Below are positions 8,502 to 15,734 of a DNA stretch of 17,016 nucleotides, piece by piece. The translations under genes and the position numbers were made by a program. Position 1 is the stretch's first letter. Each line of letters starts with the position of its first letter. The notes under the pieces are model-generated. The model saw only the letters and a program-made list of their open reading frames with translations, made no database searches and was not told the origin of the DNA. This DNA is from Pseudomonadota bacterium (GTDB lineage Bacteria > Pseudomonadota > Alphaproteobacteria > Rhodospirillales > 2-02-FULL-58-16), in the NCBI GenBank assembly GCA_022560215.1, contig JADFTO010000026.1:1-17016 (forward strand). The letters run 5' to 3'.

Positions 8502-9956
8502 TTACTCCCCGTTGACCAGCCGTTGGGAAGCGCCCTCGCCGGTCTTCCCCGGGCCGCGAGAGTCCATCCCCAGCAGGGCGGCCACGATCAAGCCCATGCG
8601 GCTTCCCGCCGATCCCTTGACGGAAACCACGTCGCCAGGACGCACCGCCGCCGTCACCATGGGAGACAGCAGCTCCGAGGTGGCGGCGTGGCCGCCGCGC
8701 ATCATCTTGGGCAGGGCGTCCCACAAGCGGGCCATGTCGGTCCCGGCCGTGAACGCCAGGTCGATGCCGTGGCTACGCAGGGGATCGGCGAGGGCGGCGT
8801 GGATGTCGCCCGAATCCGGGCCCAGTTCCAGCATGTCGCCGAGGACGGCGAGGCGGCGCGCCGCAGGCGCCCGGCCGAGGACTTCGATCGCCGCATGCAT
8901 GGACGCGGGATTGGCGTTGTAGCTTTCGTCGATGAGCTCGAAGGTCTCCCCGCCCCGCAAGGCAACGGCGTGGCGCCGGCCCCGGCCATCGAGAGCCCGG
9001 ACGCCCTCGATAGCGGCGGCGGCGGCCGCCACGTCGCCGCCGGCCGCGGCGACGGCCGCCAGCACGCAAAGGGCGTTCATCACCCAGTGGCTGCCGGGAA
9101 TCCGGATGTCGAAAGCGACGCGCGTTCCGTCCACATCCGCCTGGACCCGGGCGCCTTCCGGGCCCGGGGTCGATTTGACAAGACGCACCCGCGCCCGCTC
9201 GCTGCGGCCGAAGTCGATGACCGTATCCACGCCCCGTTCGGCGGCGGCGGCGGCGAGGCGGGCGAAATTCGGGTTGTCGCGGTTGAGCACGGCCGCGCCG
9301 CCGGGCTCGATGCCGGCGAAGACCTCCGCCTTGGCGTCGGCGATCTCTTCGATCGAATCGAAATAGGCGCCGTGCACGGCCTCCACGTTGGTGATCACGG
9401 CCACATGGGGGCGCGCCAAGCGGGACAGGGGCGCGATCTCGCCGGGGTGGTTCATGGCCATCTCGAAGATGCCGAAAGCGGCATCCCGGGGCATGCGGGC
9501 GAGGCTGAGCGGCAGGCCCCAGTGATTGTTGAGGCTGTCCTCGCTGGCGCTGGTCTCGGCCTGATCGGCGAGGACCCGGCGCAAGGCTTCCTTGGTCCCG
9601 GTCTTGCCGACGCTGCCGGTCACCGCGATGACCCGGGCGGCGGTTCGCCTGCGCGCTTCGGCGCCCAGTCCCCGCAGGGCCTCGAGGGTGTCCTTCACCA
9701 TCAGGACCGGCGCGCGCTCGTCCAATGCCTCGGGCCGGCGATGGAGCACGGCGGCAACAGCCCCCCGGGCAAGGGCGTCGGCGGCGAAATCGTGACCGTC
9801 GTAGTTGGGGCCCTCGAGGGCTATGAACAGGTCGCCTGGGGCAATGGTACGGCTGTCGATGGAAACCCCGCCGGCCAGCCAGTCACCGGGCTCGCCGTCC
9901 GCGGCCACGGCCACGAACGCTTCCCTAGCCGTCCACAGGGCGCCGTCGGCGTTCAT
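8502..9956 (-). CDS. murF: UDP-MurNAc-tripeptide--D-Ala-D-Ala ligase MurF
   Basis: ATP-dependent ligase that adds the Ddl product D-Ala-D-Ala to the UDP-MurNAc tripeptide, finishing the cytoplasmic pentapeptide. The 484-residue product shows SIDSRT (32-37) in the substrate domain, the P-loop TGSVGKTGTKEAL (113-125), NNHWGLP (143-149), and FEMAMNHPGEI (164-174). TNVEAVHG (189-196), DESYNANPASM (343-353) and the late VKGSAGSRMG (446-455) follow. NNxxGxP, MGMNHPGEI-like and SYNANP motifs are MurF-specific. There is an alanine-rich run around 299-315, in place of nothing essential. ATG at 9956 overlaps the murE stop as ATGA; the longer open frame upstream is a shadow of murE. Confidence 0.97.
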   Translation of the reverse strand: MNADGALWTAREAFVAVAADGEPGDWLAGGVSIDSRTIAPGDLFIALEGPNYDGHDFAADALARGAVAAVLHRRPEALDERAPVLMVKDTLEALRGLGAEARRRTAARVIAVTGSVGKTGTKEALRRVLADQAETSASEDSLNNHWGLPLSLARMPRDAAFGIFEMAMNHPGEIAPLSRLARPHVAVITNVEAVHGAYFDSIEEIADAKAEVFAGIEPGGAAVLNRDNPNFARLAAAAAERGVDTVIDFGRSERARVRLVKSTPGPEGARVQADVDGTRVAFDIRIPGSHWVMNALCVLAAVAAAGGDVAAAAAAIEGVRALDGRGRRHAVALRGGETFELIDESYNANPASMHAAIEVLGRAPAARRLAVLGDMLELGPDSGDIHAALADPLRSHGIDLAFTAGTDMARLWDALPKMMRGGHAATSELLSPMVTAAVRPGDVVSVKGSAGSRMGLIVAALLGMDSRGPGKTGEGASQRLVNGE

Positions 9957-11407
9957 GGAGCGGCTCCCCCTAAGGCGGCGGCGACGGTTTCGGCGTCGTC
10001 GAAGGGCCTGACCTCGTCGCCGACGATCTGTCCCTTCTCGTGACCCTTGCCGGCAACGACCAGCAGGTCGCCCGGGCCGAGGTCGTCCACGGCGGCGGCA
10101 ATGGCCTGGGCGCGCTCCCCGATCTCGCGGGCGCTCTCGCTGGCGGCCAGGATTTCCTTGCGGATGGCGGCGGGGGCCTCGCCGCGGGGGTTGTCGTCGG
10201 TGACGATGACCACGTCGGCCAGTTCGGACGCCACGCGTCCCATCTCGGGGCGCTTGCCGGGATCGCGCTCGCCCCCGCACCCGAACACCACGTGGAGGCG
10301 CGCCCGGGCGTGGGGCCTGAGCGCCTTGAGCACGCTGGCGAGGGCATCGGGGGTATGGGCGTAATCGACATAGGCGACCGCGCCGTTGGCCAGGCGCCCG
10401 ATGCGCTGAACCCGCCCGGGAACCGTCTCCAAGGATTCCAGCGCCGCCACCGCCGGATCGGCGTCCGATCCCAAAGCCAGGGCGAGGGCGAGGGCCGCGA
10501 GGGCGTTTTCCGCCTGAAAGCCGCCGATCAGGGGCAGGGTTATCGCCCGGGGGCGTCCGTACACGGCAAGCTCCAGGCGCTGTCCGTCCGGCAACAGGCG
10601 GGTTTTTTCCAGGCGGATGTCGTCGCCCTCGGCGCCGTACGTGACGATGCGGTGGCCGCGCTTCCGGCAGGCGCCCAGGACGGCGTCCGCGCAGGCAGAA
10701 TCCGCGTTCACCACCGCCACCCCGCCGTCGGCCAGGATGTGGGAAAACAGGCGCAGTTTGCTCTCCAGGTAGGATTCCATGGTCCCGTGGTAGTCCAGGT
10801 GATCGCGGCTGAGATTGGTGAAAGCCGCCGCCGCCACCTCCACCCCGTCCAGGCGGTACTGGGCGAGGCCGTGGCTGGAGGCTTCCATGGCCAGGAATTG
10901 GACGCCGTCATCCGCCAGCCGCCCGAGGGTGCGGTGCAGGTCCACCGGATCGGGCGTGGTCAGGTTGCCCGCGACCCGGAACCCCGGCGCGGCGAGGCCA
11001 AGGGTTCCCAGGCTGGCGGCCCTGTTCCCCAGGCGCGTCCAGATCTGGCGCAGGAAGTCGGTCACCGAGGTCTTGCCGTTGGTGCCCGTGACGGCGGCGA
11101 CCGTTTCCGGTTGTGCCCCGAAGAACCTGGCCGCCATGAGGGCGAACCGGCGGCGCGGGTCGTCGTCGACCAGATGCGGCACCCTGCTGTCCGCCGGCAA
11201 TTCGAATTGGCCGGGCGCCAGCACGGCCGCGGCGCCCCGTTCCAGCGCCTGCGGAATGAAGGTGCCGCCGTGGACGCGGGTCCCCGGCAGGGCGGCGAAA
11301 AGGAAACCCGGCTCCACCCGCCGCGAATCGCTGGTCAGTCCGCTGATGTCCGTGTCTTGGGCTGCCGGAGTCACTTTGTCCCCTCCCACGAGATCAACGA
11401 GCCGCAC
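9953..11407 (-). CDS. murE: UDP-MurNAc-L-Ala-D-Glu--meso-diaminopimelate ligase MurE
   Basis: ATP-dependent ligase adding the third stem residue. The motif DNPR (405-408) is the meso-diaminopimelate specificity signature, so the wall is inferred to be of the DAP type. Other marks are GLTSDSRRV (23-31), the P-loop TGTNGKTS (107-114), TTPDP (150-154), NLSRDHLDYHG (198-208), K217 in SYLESKLRLF at the carbamyl-lysine position, and VAGKGHEKGQ (451-460). The product is 484 residues from a GTG at 11407, giving the family-like start MRLVDL. This start lies inside the ftsI end with a 14-base overlap and a GGGAG seven bases upstream. A second GTG at 11374, preceded by GGGAGGGG, is possible but would remove the usual N-terminal strand. 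The open frame above 11407 is a shadow of ftsI. Confidence 0.95.
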   Translation of the reverse strand: MRLVDLVGGDKVTPAAQDTDISGLTSDSRRVEPGFLFAALPGTRVHGGTFIPQALERGAAAVLAPGQFELPADSRVPHLVDDDPRRRFALMAARFFGAQPETVAAVTGTNGKTSVTDFLRQIWTRLGNRAASLGTLGLAAPGFRVAGNLTTPDPVDLHRTLGRLADDGVQFLAMEASSHGLAQYRLDGVEVAAAAFTNLSRDHLDYHGTMESYLESKLRLFSHILADGGVAVVNADSACADAVLGACRKRGHRIVTYGAEGDDIRLEKTRLLPDGQRLELAVYGRPRAITLPLIGGFQAENALAALALALALGSDADPAVAALESLETVPGRVQRIGRLANGAVAYVDYAHTPDALASVLKALRPHARARLHVVFGCGGERDPGKRPEMGRVASELADVVIVTDDNPRGEAPAAIRKEILAASESAREIGERAQAIAAAVDDLGPGDLLVVAGKGHEKGQIVGDEVRPFDDAETVAAALGGAAP

Positions 11408-13124
11408 GTCGTTTCTCCCGGGCCTTCGCGGGCGCGCCGACCAGGGAGGCGAGACGGTGTCCTTCCGGCTTGCCGCCGGTGGTTTCGGGCAGGATGCCGG
11501 CCAACGGCGCCATGCGTTTGATGATCCTTCCCACCACCGGGGCGGCGACCCAGCCCCCGGTGGCGAAGCCATTGGTGGAGTCGTTGCCCTTGGGTTCGTC
11601 GAGCAGGACAATCACGACGTAGCGCGGCCGATCGATGGGAAAGGCGCCGACGAAGGACGAGATCAGGGCGTCCGGGCGGTACCTGCCGCCGAAAATCTTG
11701 TTCGCCGTTCCCGTCTTGCCGCCGACCCTGTAGCCGGGAACATCCGCCCTTCGGCCCGTGCCCCGGCTGACCACCAGGCGCATGAGGCCGGCCATCTGGC
11801 GCGAGGTCTCCGCCGACAACGCCCGGTCGCCGGCGACGTGGGTGCCGTCGGGAAGATAGAGCAGCGTGGGGGGCCGCCGGATGCCGCCGTTGACGATGGT
11901 TGCGACGGCGGCGGACATCTGCAGGGGACTGACGGCGATGCCATGCCCGTAGGCGATGGTCATGGTGTTGATTTGGCGCCAGGGGGCGGGCGTCAGGGGC
12001 GATCCGACCTCGGGCAACTCGATGGCCGGCGGATGCAACAGGCCCAGCCTGTCCAGATAATCGCGCTGGGCCTTGGTGCCCACGTCCAGGGCCATCTTGG
12101 CCGCCCCGATGTTGGACGAATAGAGTAGAATCTCCGGCACCGACAGCCACCGGTTCCTGGGGTGGAAATCGGAGATGGTGAAGCGGGCGACGCGGATGGG
12201 CTTGGAGGCGTCGTAGCCGTCCTCCAGGGTGACAGTGCCGCCGTCCAGCGCCATGGCCATGGTGAACAGCTTGAAGGTGGACCCCATCTCGTAGATGCCC
12301 TTGGTGGCGCGGTTGAAACCGGGTTCTCCCCGGGCGGTCGCCGGTACGTTGGGATCGAAATCGGGCAGGGAAACCAACGCCAGGACTTCGCCCGTGTTCA
12401 CGTTCATCACCACCCCGGCGGCGCCCTTGGCGCGGAACTCAACCATGGCCGCCATGATTTCCTGGCGCATCACCGACTGGATGCGAAGGTCGATGGAAAG
12501 CCGAAGGGCCTCCTTCCCGCTTTTGAGGGCGGCGTCGAAATAGCTCTCCAACCCGGCGATCCCGCGGCCGTCCACGTCGGTGAATCCGAGCACGTGGGCC
12601 GCGTCCCTGCCGTGGGGATAGACGCGGCGCTCCCCGCGCTGGAAGGCTAACCCCGGAACGCCCAGACGATTGACCGCGTACTGCTGGTTGGGTGTCAGGT
12701 TGCGCTTGAGCCAGACGAAACGCCCCTTGGACCTAAGCTTGGCCAGCACCTCGGAGCGGTCGAGGCCGGGAAGGACCCGGACCAGCTTGTCGGCGGCTTC
12801 CTCGGCGTCCGGCACGAAGCTGGGGTCGGCGAAAAGGGACGCGGTGGGCAGGCTCGTGGCCAGGATCACCCCGTTGCGGTCGATGATGTCGGCGCGTTCC
12901 GTCGCCGCCGGGCCCAGGACCGGGGCGCGCGCCAGGCGCGGCCCGTCTTCCCAAACGGCAAGATCGATCAGGCGCCCGGCGATGACGAGAAAAGCCAGCG
13001 CGAAGACCACGGCGGTCACCAACAGGCGGTTGCGCCCGGTTTCGAGGGCCTGTTTGCGGGTTTCCTCCAGGCGAACCCGTTGAAGACGGTCTTCCCGGCG
13101 CCGTGACACCCGGGCGCCGATCAT
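11394..13124 (-). CDS. ftsI: Septal transpeptidase FtsI (PBP3, class B penicillin-binding protein)
   Basis: Bitopic inner-membrane DD-transpeptidase that crosslinks septal peptidoglycan beside FtsW. The 576-residue product has a basic cytoplasmic N-terminus (1-32) and one membrane anchor (about 33-56). A periplasmic non-catalytic domain with RGERRVYPHG and HVLGFTDVDGRGIAGLE follows, then the transpeptidase domain. The three active-site motifs are intact: STFK with nucleophile S282, SSN (336-338) and KTGT (470-473). The C-terminus is a basic tail (KAREKRRAAR) with no PASTA repeat. ATG at 13124 overlaps the ftsL stop as ATGA; the end overlaps the chosen murE start by 14 bases. The position directly after ftsL supports FtsI rather than the elongation enzyme PBP2. 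Confidence 0.97.
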   Translation of the reverse strand: MIGARVSRRREDRLQRVRLEETRKQALETGRNRLLVTAVVFALAFLVIAGRLIDLAVWEDGPRLARAPVLGPAATERADIIDRNGVILATSLPTASLFADPSFVPDAEEAADKLVRVLPGLDRSEVLAKLRSKGRFVWLKRNLTPNQQYAVNRLGVPGLAFQRGERRVYPHGRDAAHVLGFTDVDGRGIAGLESYFDAALKSGKEALRLSIDLRIQSVMRQEIMAAMVEFRAKGAAGVVMNVNTGEVLALVSLPDFDPNVPATARGEPGFNRATKGIYEMGSTFKLFTMAMALDGGTVTLEDGYDASKPIRVARFTISDFHPRNRWLSVPEILLYSSNIGAAKMALDVGTKAQRDYLDRLGLLHPPAIELPEVGSPLTPAPWRQINTMTIAYGHGIAVSPLQMSAAVATIVNGGIRRPPTLLYLPDGTHVAGDRALSAETSRQMAGLMRLVVSRGTGRRADVPGYRVGGKTGTANKIFGGRYRPDALISSFVGAFPIDRPRYVVIVLLDEPKGNDSTNGFATGGWVAAPVVGRIIKRMAPLAGILPETTGGKPEGHRLASLVGAPAKAREKRRAAR

Positions 13125-13516
13125 GGAACCGCCGTCCCCACGCTCAGGGCGGCGGGAATCGCCTCCGGCCCGGCGTCCGGACGGCGCCCCCCCATTGCCC
13201 CGTCTAGAGGCATGGAAACCACGGGGTCCTTGGGCCGGGGGGTACGATGGGGAAGGTCGTCGAAGGTTCCCATCTGTTCAGGATTTAGGGGCTTCATGCC
13301 CAGATGCCGGCCGGCCAGCACGCGCAGGCGGGCGGAGTTGTTCAGGTGACTCCATTCCGCCTTGAGCACGTGGACGGCTTCCCGGTCCTCGATGGTGGCC
13401 CGGTTGAGCTGGGTGAGCTCCTTCTCAAGGTCCTGCACCCGGTACTTGACCGAGAACAGGGCCAGGACGACGGCCCCGGCCATGAGAAGAAAGACGAGCG
13501 TGGAATGACGGATCAT
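13121..13516 (-). CDS. ftsL: Cell division protein FtsL
   Basis: Small bitopic divisome protein that forms a complex with FtsB and FtsQ and activates FtsWI. The 131-residue product has a very short N-terminus, one membrane segment (about 5-24) and a periplasmic coiled-coil-like helix (about 27-60, rich in QDLEKELTQLNR-type heptads). A second conserved patch is LRVLAGRHLGMKPLNPEQM. FtsL is poorly conserved, so the call rests on this architecture, the LGMKPLNPEQ patch and the place between rsmH and ftsI. The start at 13516 is fixed by a GGAGG six bases upstream; the longer open frame reaching into rsmH is an arginine-rich shadow. About 40 C-terminal residues are proline- and glycine-rich with no predicted fold. 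Confidence 0.92.
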   Translation of the reverse strand: MIRHSTLVFLLMAGAVVLALFSVKYRVQDLEKELTQLNRATIEDREAVHVLKAEWSHLNNSARLRVLAGRHLGMKPLNPEQMGTFDDLPHRTPRPKDPVVSMPLDGAMGGRRPDAGPEAIPAALSVGTAVP

Positions 13517-13522
13517 ATCCGG

Positions 13523-13530
13523 CCTCCTTT
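13523..13530 (-). promoter_or_regulatory. Strong ribosome binding site of ftsL
   Basis: Reading on the minus strand, AAAGGAGG follows the rsmH TGA stop (its first A is the last base of that stop), with six bases to the ftsL ATG at 13516. It is among the best anti-Shine-Dalgarno matches in the cluster and settles the ftsL start. Confidence 0.85.
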
Positions 13531-14504
13531 CACGCCGCCCTGCTGTCCGGGTTCTCTCGCGGACCGGGCCAGGCCGGCGCCGCTGTGCGCTCCGCCGCCC
13601 TGAGGCGCGCCGAACGCGCACGCGGATTGTCGGACACTTCATCTGCCGTTGGTTTGACGGCGCCCCGGCGCAACAGCCGGAAACTGGGGAGCCGGACATC
13701 CATCATCTGGTATGGCCGGTGCCGCGAGGGCCTCGCGGCGCCCTCTGAGCGCGTCCTCAGGAAGTCCTTCACCCTGCCGTCTTCCAGTGAATGAAAGGAA
13801 ACGACGCAGAGACGGCCGCCGGGCGCCAACAGTTCCTCCGCCGCGCTCAGGCCCTTGTCCAGTTCCTCCAGCTCGTCGTTGACGTAGATGCGCAGGGCCT
13901 GGAAGGTTCGGGTCGCGGGATCGATGCGCGCTGTCCGGGGAATGGTGCTGCGCACCAGGTCGGCCAGCTGGAAGGTGCGGGTGATGGGCGTCACCGAACG
14001 GGCCTTGACGATGGCCCTGGCGATGCGCCGCGACGCCCGTTCGTCGCCAAGCCGGTAAAGAATGTCGGCAAGTTCCTGTTCGGCCAACTCGTTGACCACG
14101 TCGGCCGCGGTCATGCCTTTCCTGGACATGCGCATGTCCAGGGGCCCGTCGGCGCTGAAGGAAAACCCCCGCGACGGATCGTCCAGTTGCATCGACGAGA
14201 CGCCCAGATCCAGGGCCACCCCATCCACCTTGTCCACGCCGACGTCGGACAAAAGATCCTTCATGTCGCCGTAGCGCCCGCGCAGAACGGTGACCCGGCC
14301 CGGATAATGCTGGCCCAGGTCGGCGGCGAACATTTCGCTCCCGGGATCGCGGTCGATGCCCCAGATGGTGCAGCGGGCGGCGTCCAGGATGGCCCTCGAG
14401 TACCCGCCGGCCCCGAAGGTGCCGTCCACGTAGATGCCGCCGTCCCGGGGGGCCAGGATTTCCAGCACCTGGGACAGCATCACCGGCGTGTGGGCGGCGC
14501 TCAC
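13530..14504 (-). CDS. rsmH: 16S rRNA (cytosine1402-N4)-methyltransferase RsmH (MraW)
   Basis: SAM-dependent enzyme that N4-methylates C1402 in the decoding centre of 16S rRNA. The 324-residue product opens with HTPVMLSQVLEIL (5-17) and the SAM-binding motif VDGTFGAGGYSRAIL (26-40). LDLGVSSMQLDDPSRGFSF (98-116), RTFQALRIYVNDELEEL (199-215) and VVSFHSLEDGRVKDF (234-248) follow, all RsmH signatures. The start is a GTG at 14504 overlapping the mraZ stop as GTGA, with GGGGAG about eight bases upstream; the product then begins MSAAHTPV. No upstream ATG in frame fits the family. The C-terminus is basic and low in complexity, as is common. Second gene of the operon in the canonical mraZ-rsmH pair. 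Confidence 0.96.
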   Translation of the reverse strand: MSAAHTPVMLSQVLEILAPRDGGIYVDGTFGAGGYSRAILDAARCTIWGIDRDPGSEMFAADLGQHYPGRVTVLRGRYGDMKDLLSDVGVDKVDGVALDLGVSSMQLDDPSRGFSFSADGPLDMRMSRKGMTAADVVNELAEQELADILYRLGDERASRRIARAIVKARSVTPITRTFQLADLVRSTIPRTARIDPATRTFQALRIYVNDELEELDKGLSAAEELLAPGGRLCVVSFHSLEDGRVKDFLRTRSEGAARPSRHRPYQMMDVRLPSFRLLRRGAVKPTADEVSDNPRARSARLRAAERTAAPAWPGPRENPDSRAA

Positions 14505-14977
14505 GAAGACGTCTCCCCGTCTCCCGGCGGCCGCCGCAGGCGCAGGGTGGCGCCCCGCGACCGGGCGCGCTCGAAAGCCTGTTTCCGGTTGATTTCGTAA
14601 GCCGCGGGTTCCCACATTTGCAGGCGCGCGCCCCGGCCCACGAACAGCACCTCGTTCGTAATGTTGGCGAAGTCGAGAAGCTCCTTGGGCAGCACCACGC
14701 GGCCCTCGGGATCGAAGGGCAGGCGATGGGCGTTCTCCAGGATCACCGCGGCCAGGTCGTCGTGCTCGTCGGAAAACAGGTCCAGGTCCTCCAGGCTCTC
14801 GCTGAGGCGGATCATGAAGTCTTCGCCGCAGGCCTCGATGGCGGCGACCTTGAACAGGGGGTAGGCGTAGAGGCCGGCGAAATCCTGGCCCTCGAAAGAG
14901 TCGCGGAATGGCTTGGGAACGGAGACCCGACCCTTCTTGTCGATCTTGTAGACGTGTCGTCCCACCAGCAGGGTCAT
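14501..14977 (-). CDS. mraZ: Transcriptional regulator MraZ
   Basis: DNA-binding repressor of the dcw cluster, built of two AbrB-like MraZ repeats that assemble into a ring. The 158-residue product shows both DxxxR motifs: D13-R17 in KIDKKGRVSVP and D89-R93 in FDPEGRVVLP. LQMWEPAAYE (109-118) follows, then a charged tail. The ATG at 14977 gives MTLLVGRHVYKID, placing the first motif about 12 residues in, as is usual. The frame stays open to an ATG at 15067, which would add 30 residues. That start lies within the TGGG box array and has AGGA six bases upstream, so it cannot be dismissed from sequence alone. First gene of the cluster; it ends in a GTGA overlap with rsmH. Confidence 0.94.
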   Translation of the reverse strand: MTLLVGRHVYKIDKKGRVSVPKPFRDSFEGQDFAGLYAYPLFKVAAIEACGEDFMIRLSESLEDLDLFSDEHDDLAAVILENAHRLPFDPEGRVVLPKELLDFANITNEVLFVGRGARLQMWEPAAYEINRKQAFERARSRGATLRLRRPPGDGETSS

Positions 14978-15050
14978 CTGTGCCCCCGAAACGCTCTTCC
15001 TCCCAGCACTGAGCAACCGATGCGCGGCACCGCCACGACCCACGGAAGCA

Positions 15051-15110
15051 CCCAATTGGGATATCATGGGTAATCCTGGGAATCAATGGGATATTATGGT
15101 TTTACTTGGG
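15051..15110. promoter_or_regulatory. MraZ operator: six TGGG boxes at 10-bp spacing
   Basis: On the plus strand TGGG occurs at 15057-15060, 15067-15070, 15077-15080, 15087-15090 and 15107-15110. A degenerate TGGT sits at 15097-15100, so six units share an exact 10-bp period with AT-rich six-base gaps. The gene-proximal box is half of the perfect palindrome CCCAATTGGG (15051-15060). E. coli MraZ is known to bind short TGGGN direct repeats with 5-nt spacers upstream of its own gene, and this array has the same core and period. The boxes read on the strand opposite to the genes. The 10-bp period places all boxes on one face of the helix, suited to a ring-shaped oligomer. Function is inferred. 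Confidence 0.85.
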
Positions 15111-15120
15111 TTAACAAAGT
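15093..15120 (-). promoter_or_regulatory. Candidate mraZ (dcw) promoter inside the operator array
   Basis: On the minus strand CATAAT at 15098-15093 is a good -10 match, in an AT-rich stretch. Upstream GACTTT/TTGTTA sequences are only weak -35 candidates at plausible spacing. If used, transcription would begin near 15086, within the TGGG boxes, which fits direct repression by MraZ. Identification is tentative. Confidence 0.4.
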
Positions 15121-15192
15121 CTTTCCAACAGACGCGCGGGCCTCACTTCGTGGGGCTTTGAGTAAGTTCGGAGTGCCCGAGGCACGGGCGGG

Positions 15193-15221
15193 TATATAGA
15201 GGGGGTAATTTTGTCGTAATT
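15193..15221 (-). promoter_or_regulatory. Possible distal promoter upstream of mraZ
   Basis: A TATATA hexamer at 15198-15193 on the minus strand sits at the edge of an AT-rich island. The -35 region (AATTAC or TTACGA) is poor. A second promoter outside the MraZ box array is possible but weakly supported. Confidence 0.25.
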
Positions 15222-15265
15222 ATGTTCGATATATGTTCTTTTCTTGGCGAAAATGCTTCCCCTTC

Positions 15266-15293
15266 AAAAACAATCCCTTGCGGACTGCCGGGA
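15266..15293 (-). terminator. Possible Rho-independent terminator of rnpB
   Basis: On the minus strand TCCC (15293-15290) can pair with GGGA (15277-15274), with an inner GC/GC pairing around a short loop, followed by TTG and five T at 15270-15266. The stem is short, so it may be only a partial terminator or mark the rnpB 3' processing region. Read-through into the mraZ region is conceivable. Confidence 0.4.
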
Positions 15294-15297
15294 GAAG

Positions 15298-15702
<405 letters not shown>

Positions 15703-15706
15703 TATA

Positions 15707-15734
15707 AAGGTAATCCTTGGCTCCGTCCCGTCAA
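15707..15734 (-). promoter_or_regulatory. rnpB promoter overlapping the amidase stop codon
   Basis: On the minus strand TTGACG (15734-15729) forms a near-consensus -35 box. After a 16-base spacer, TACCTT (15712-15707) is a fair -10 box, and the RNA would start at the GGGG of 15702-15699. The TGA inside the -35 box is the stop codon of the upstream amidase gene. Confidence 0.7.

Larger units (their letters stand above)
14978..15297. other. Non-coding control region between rnpB and mraZ
   Basis: This 320-base stretch holds no convincing gene on either strand. From the rnpB side it contains a weak hairpin with a T-run (probable rnpB terminator) and two AT-rich islands at about 15191-15255 and 15061-15120, which stand out from the GC-rich surroundings. 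A small hairpin at 15173-15185 lies between the islands, the MraZ box array occupies most of the second one, and a GC-rich leader of about 75 bases runs to the mraZ ATG. Confidence 0.8.

Noticed and set aside
7402..8724. Long fusion-like open frame joining murD to sequence upstream
   Set aside because: The upstream part is mraY read in the wrong frame; MurD homology begins exactly at MIEVFPFAG (7401).
8019..10043. Very long plus-strand open frame of 674 codons opposite murF and mraY
   Set aside because: It is antisense to well-supported genes, its product is low in complexity (G, A, H, D, Q, R) with no recognisable domain, and it ends with no matching ribosome site context. Long antisense frames are expected in GC-rich DNA with strong codon bias.
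10040..11521. Plus-strand open frame of 493 codons opposite murE
   Set aside because: Same shadow pattern: exact antisense of murE, no family signature.
13517..13699. N-terminal extension of FtsL into rsmH
   Set aside because: The added residues are an arginine-rich shadow of the rsmH end, and a strong GGAGG sits six bases before the ATG at 13516.
14505..15086. Upstream extension of RsmH to an ATG at 15086
   Set aside because: The added sequence is the mraZ gene in another frame. The family start HTPVML follows the GTG at 14504, which forms a GTGA overlap.
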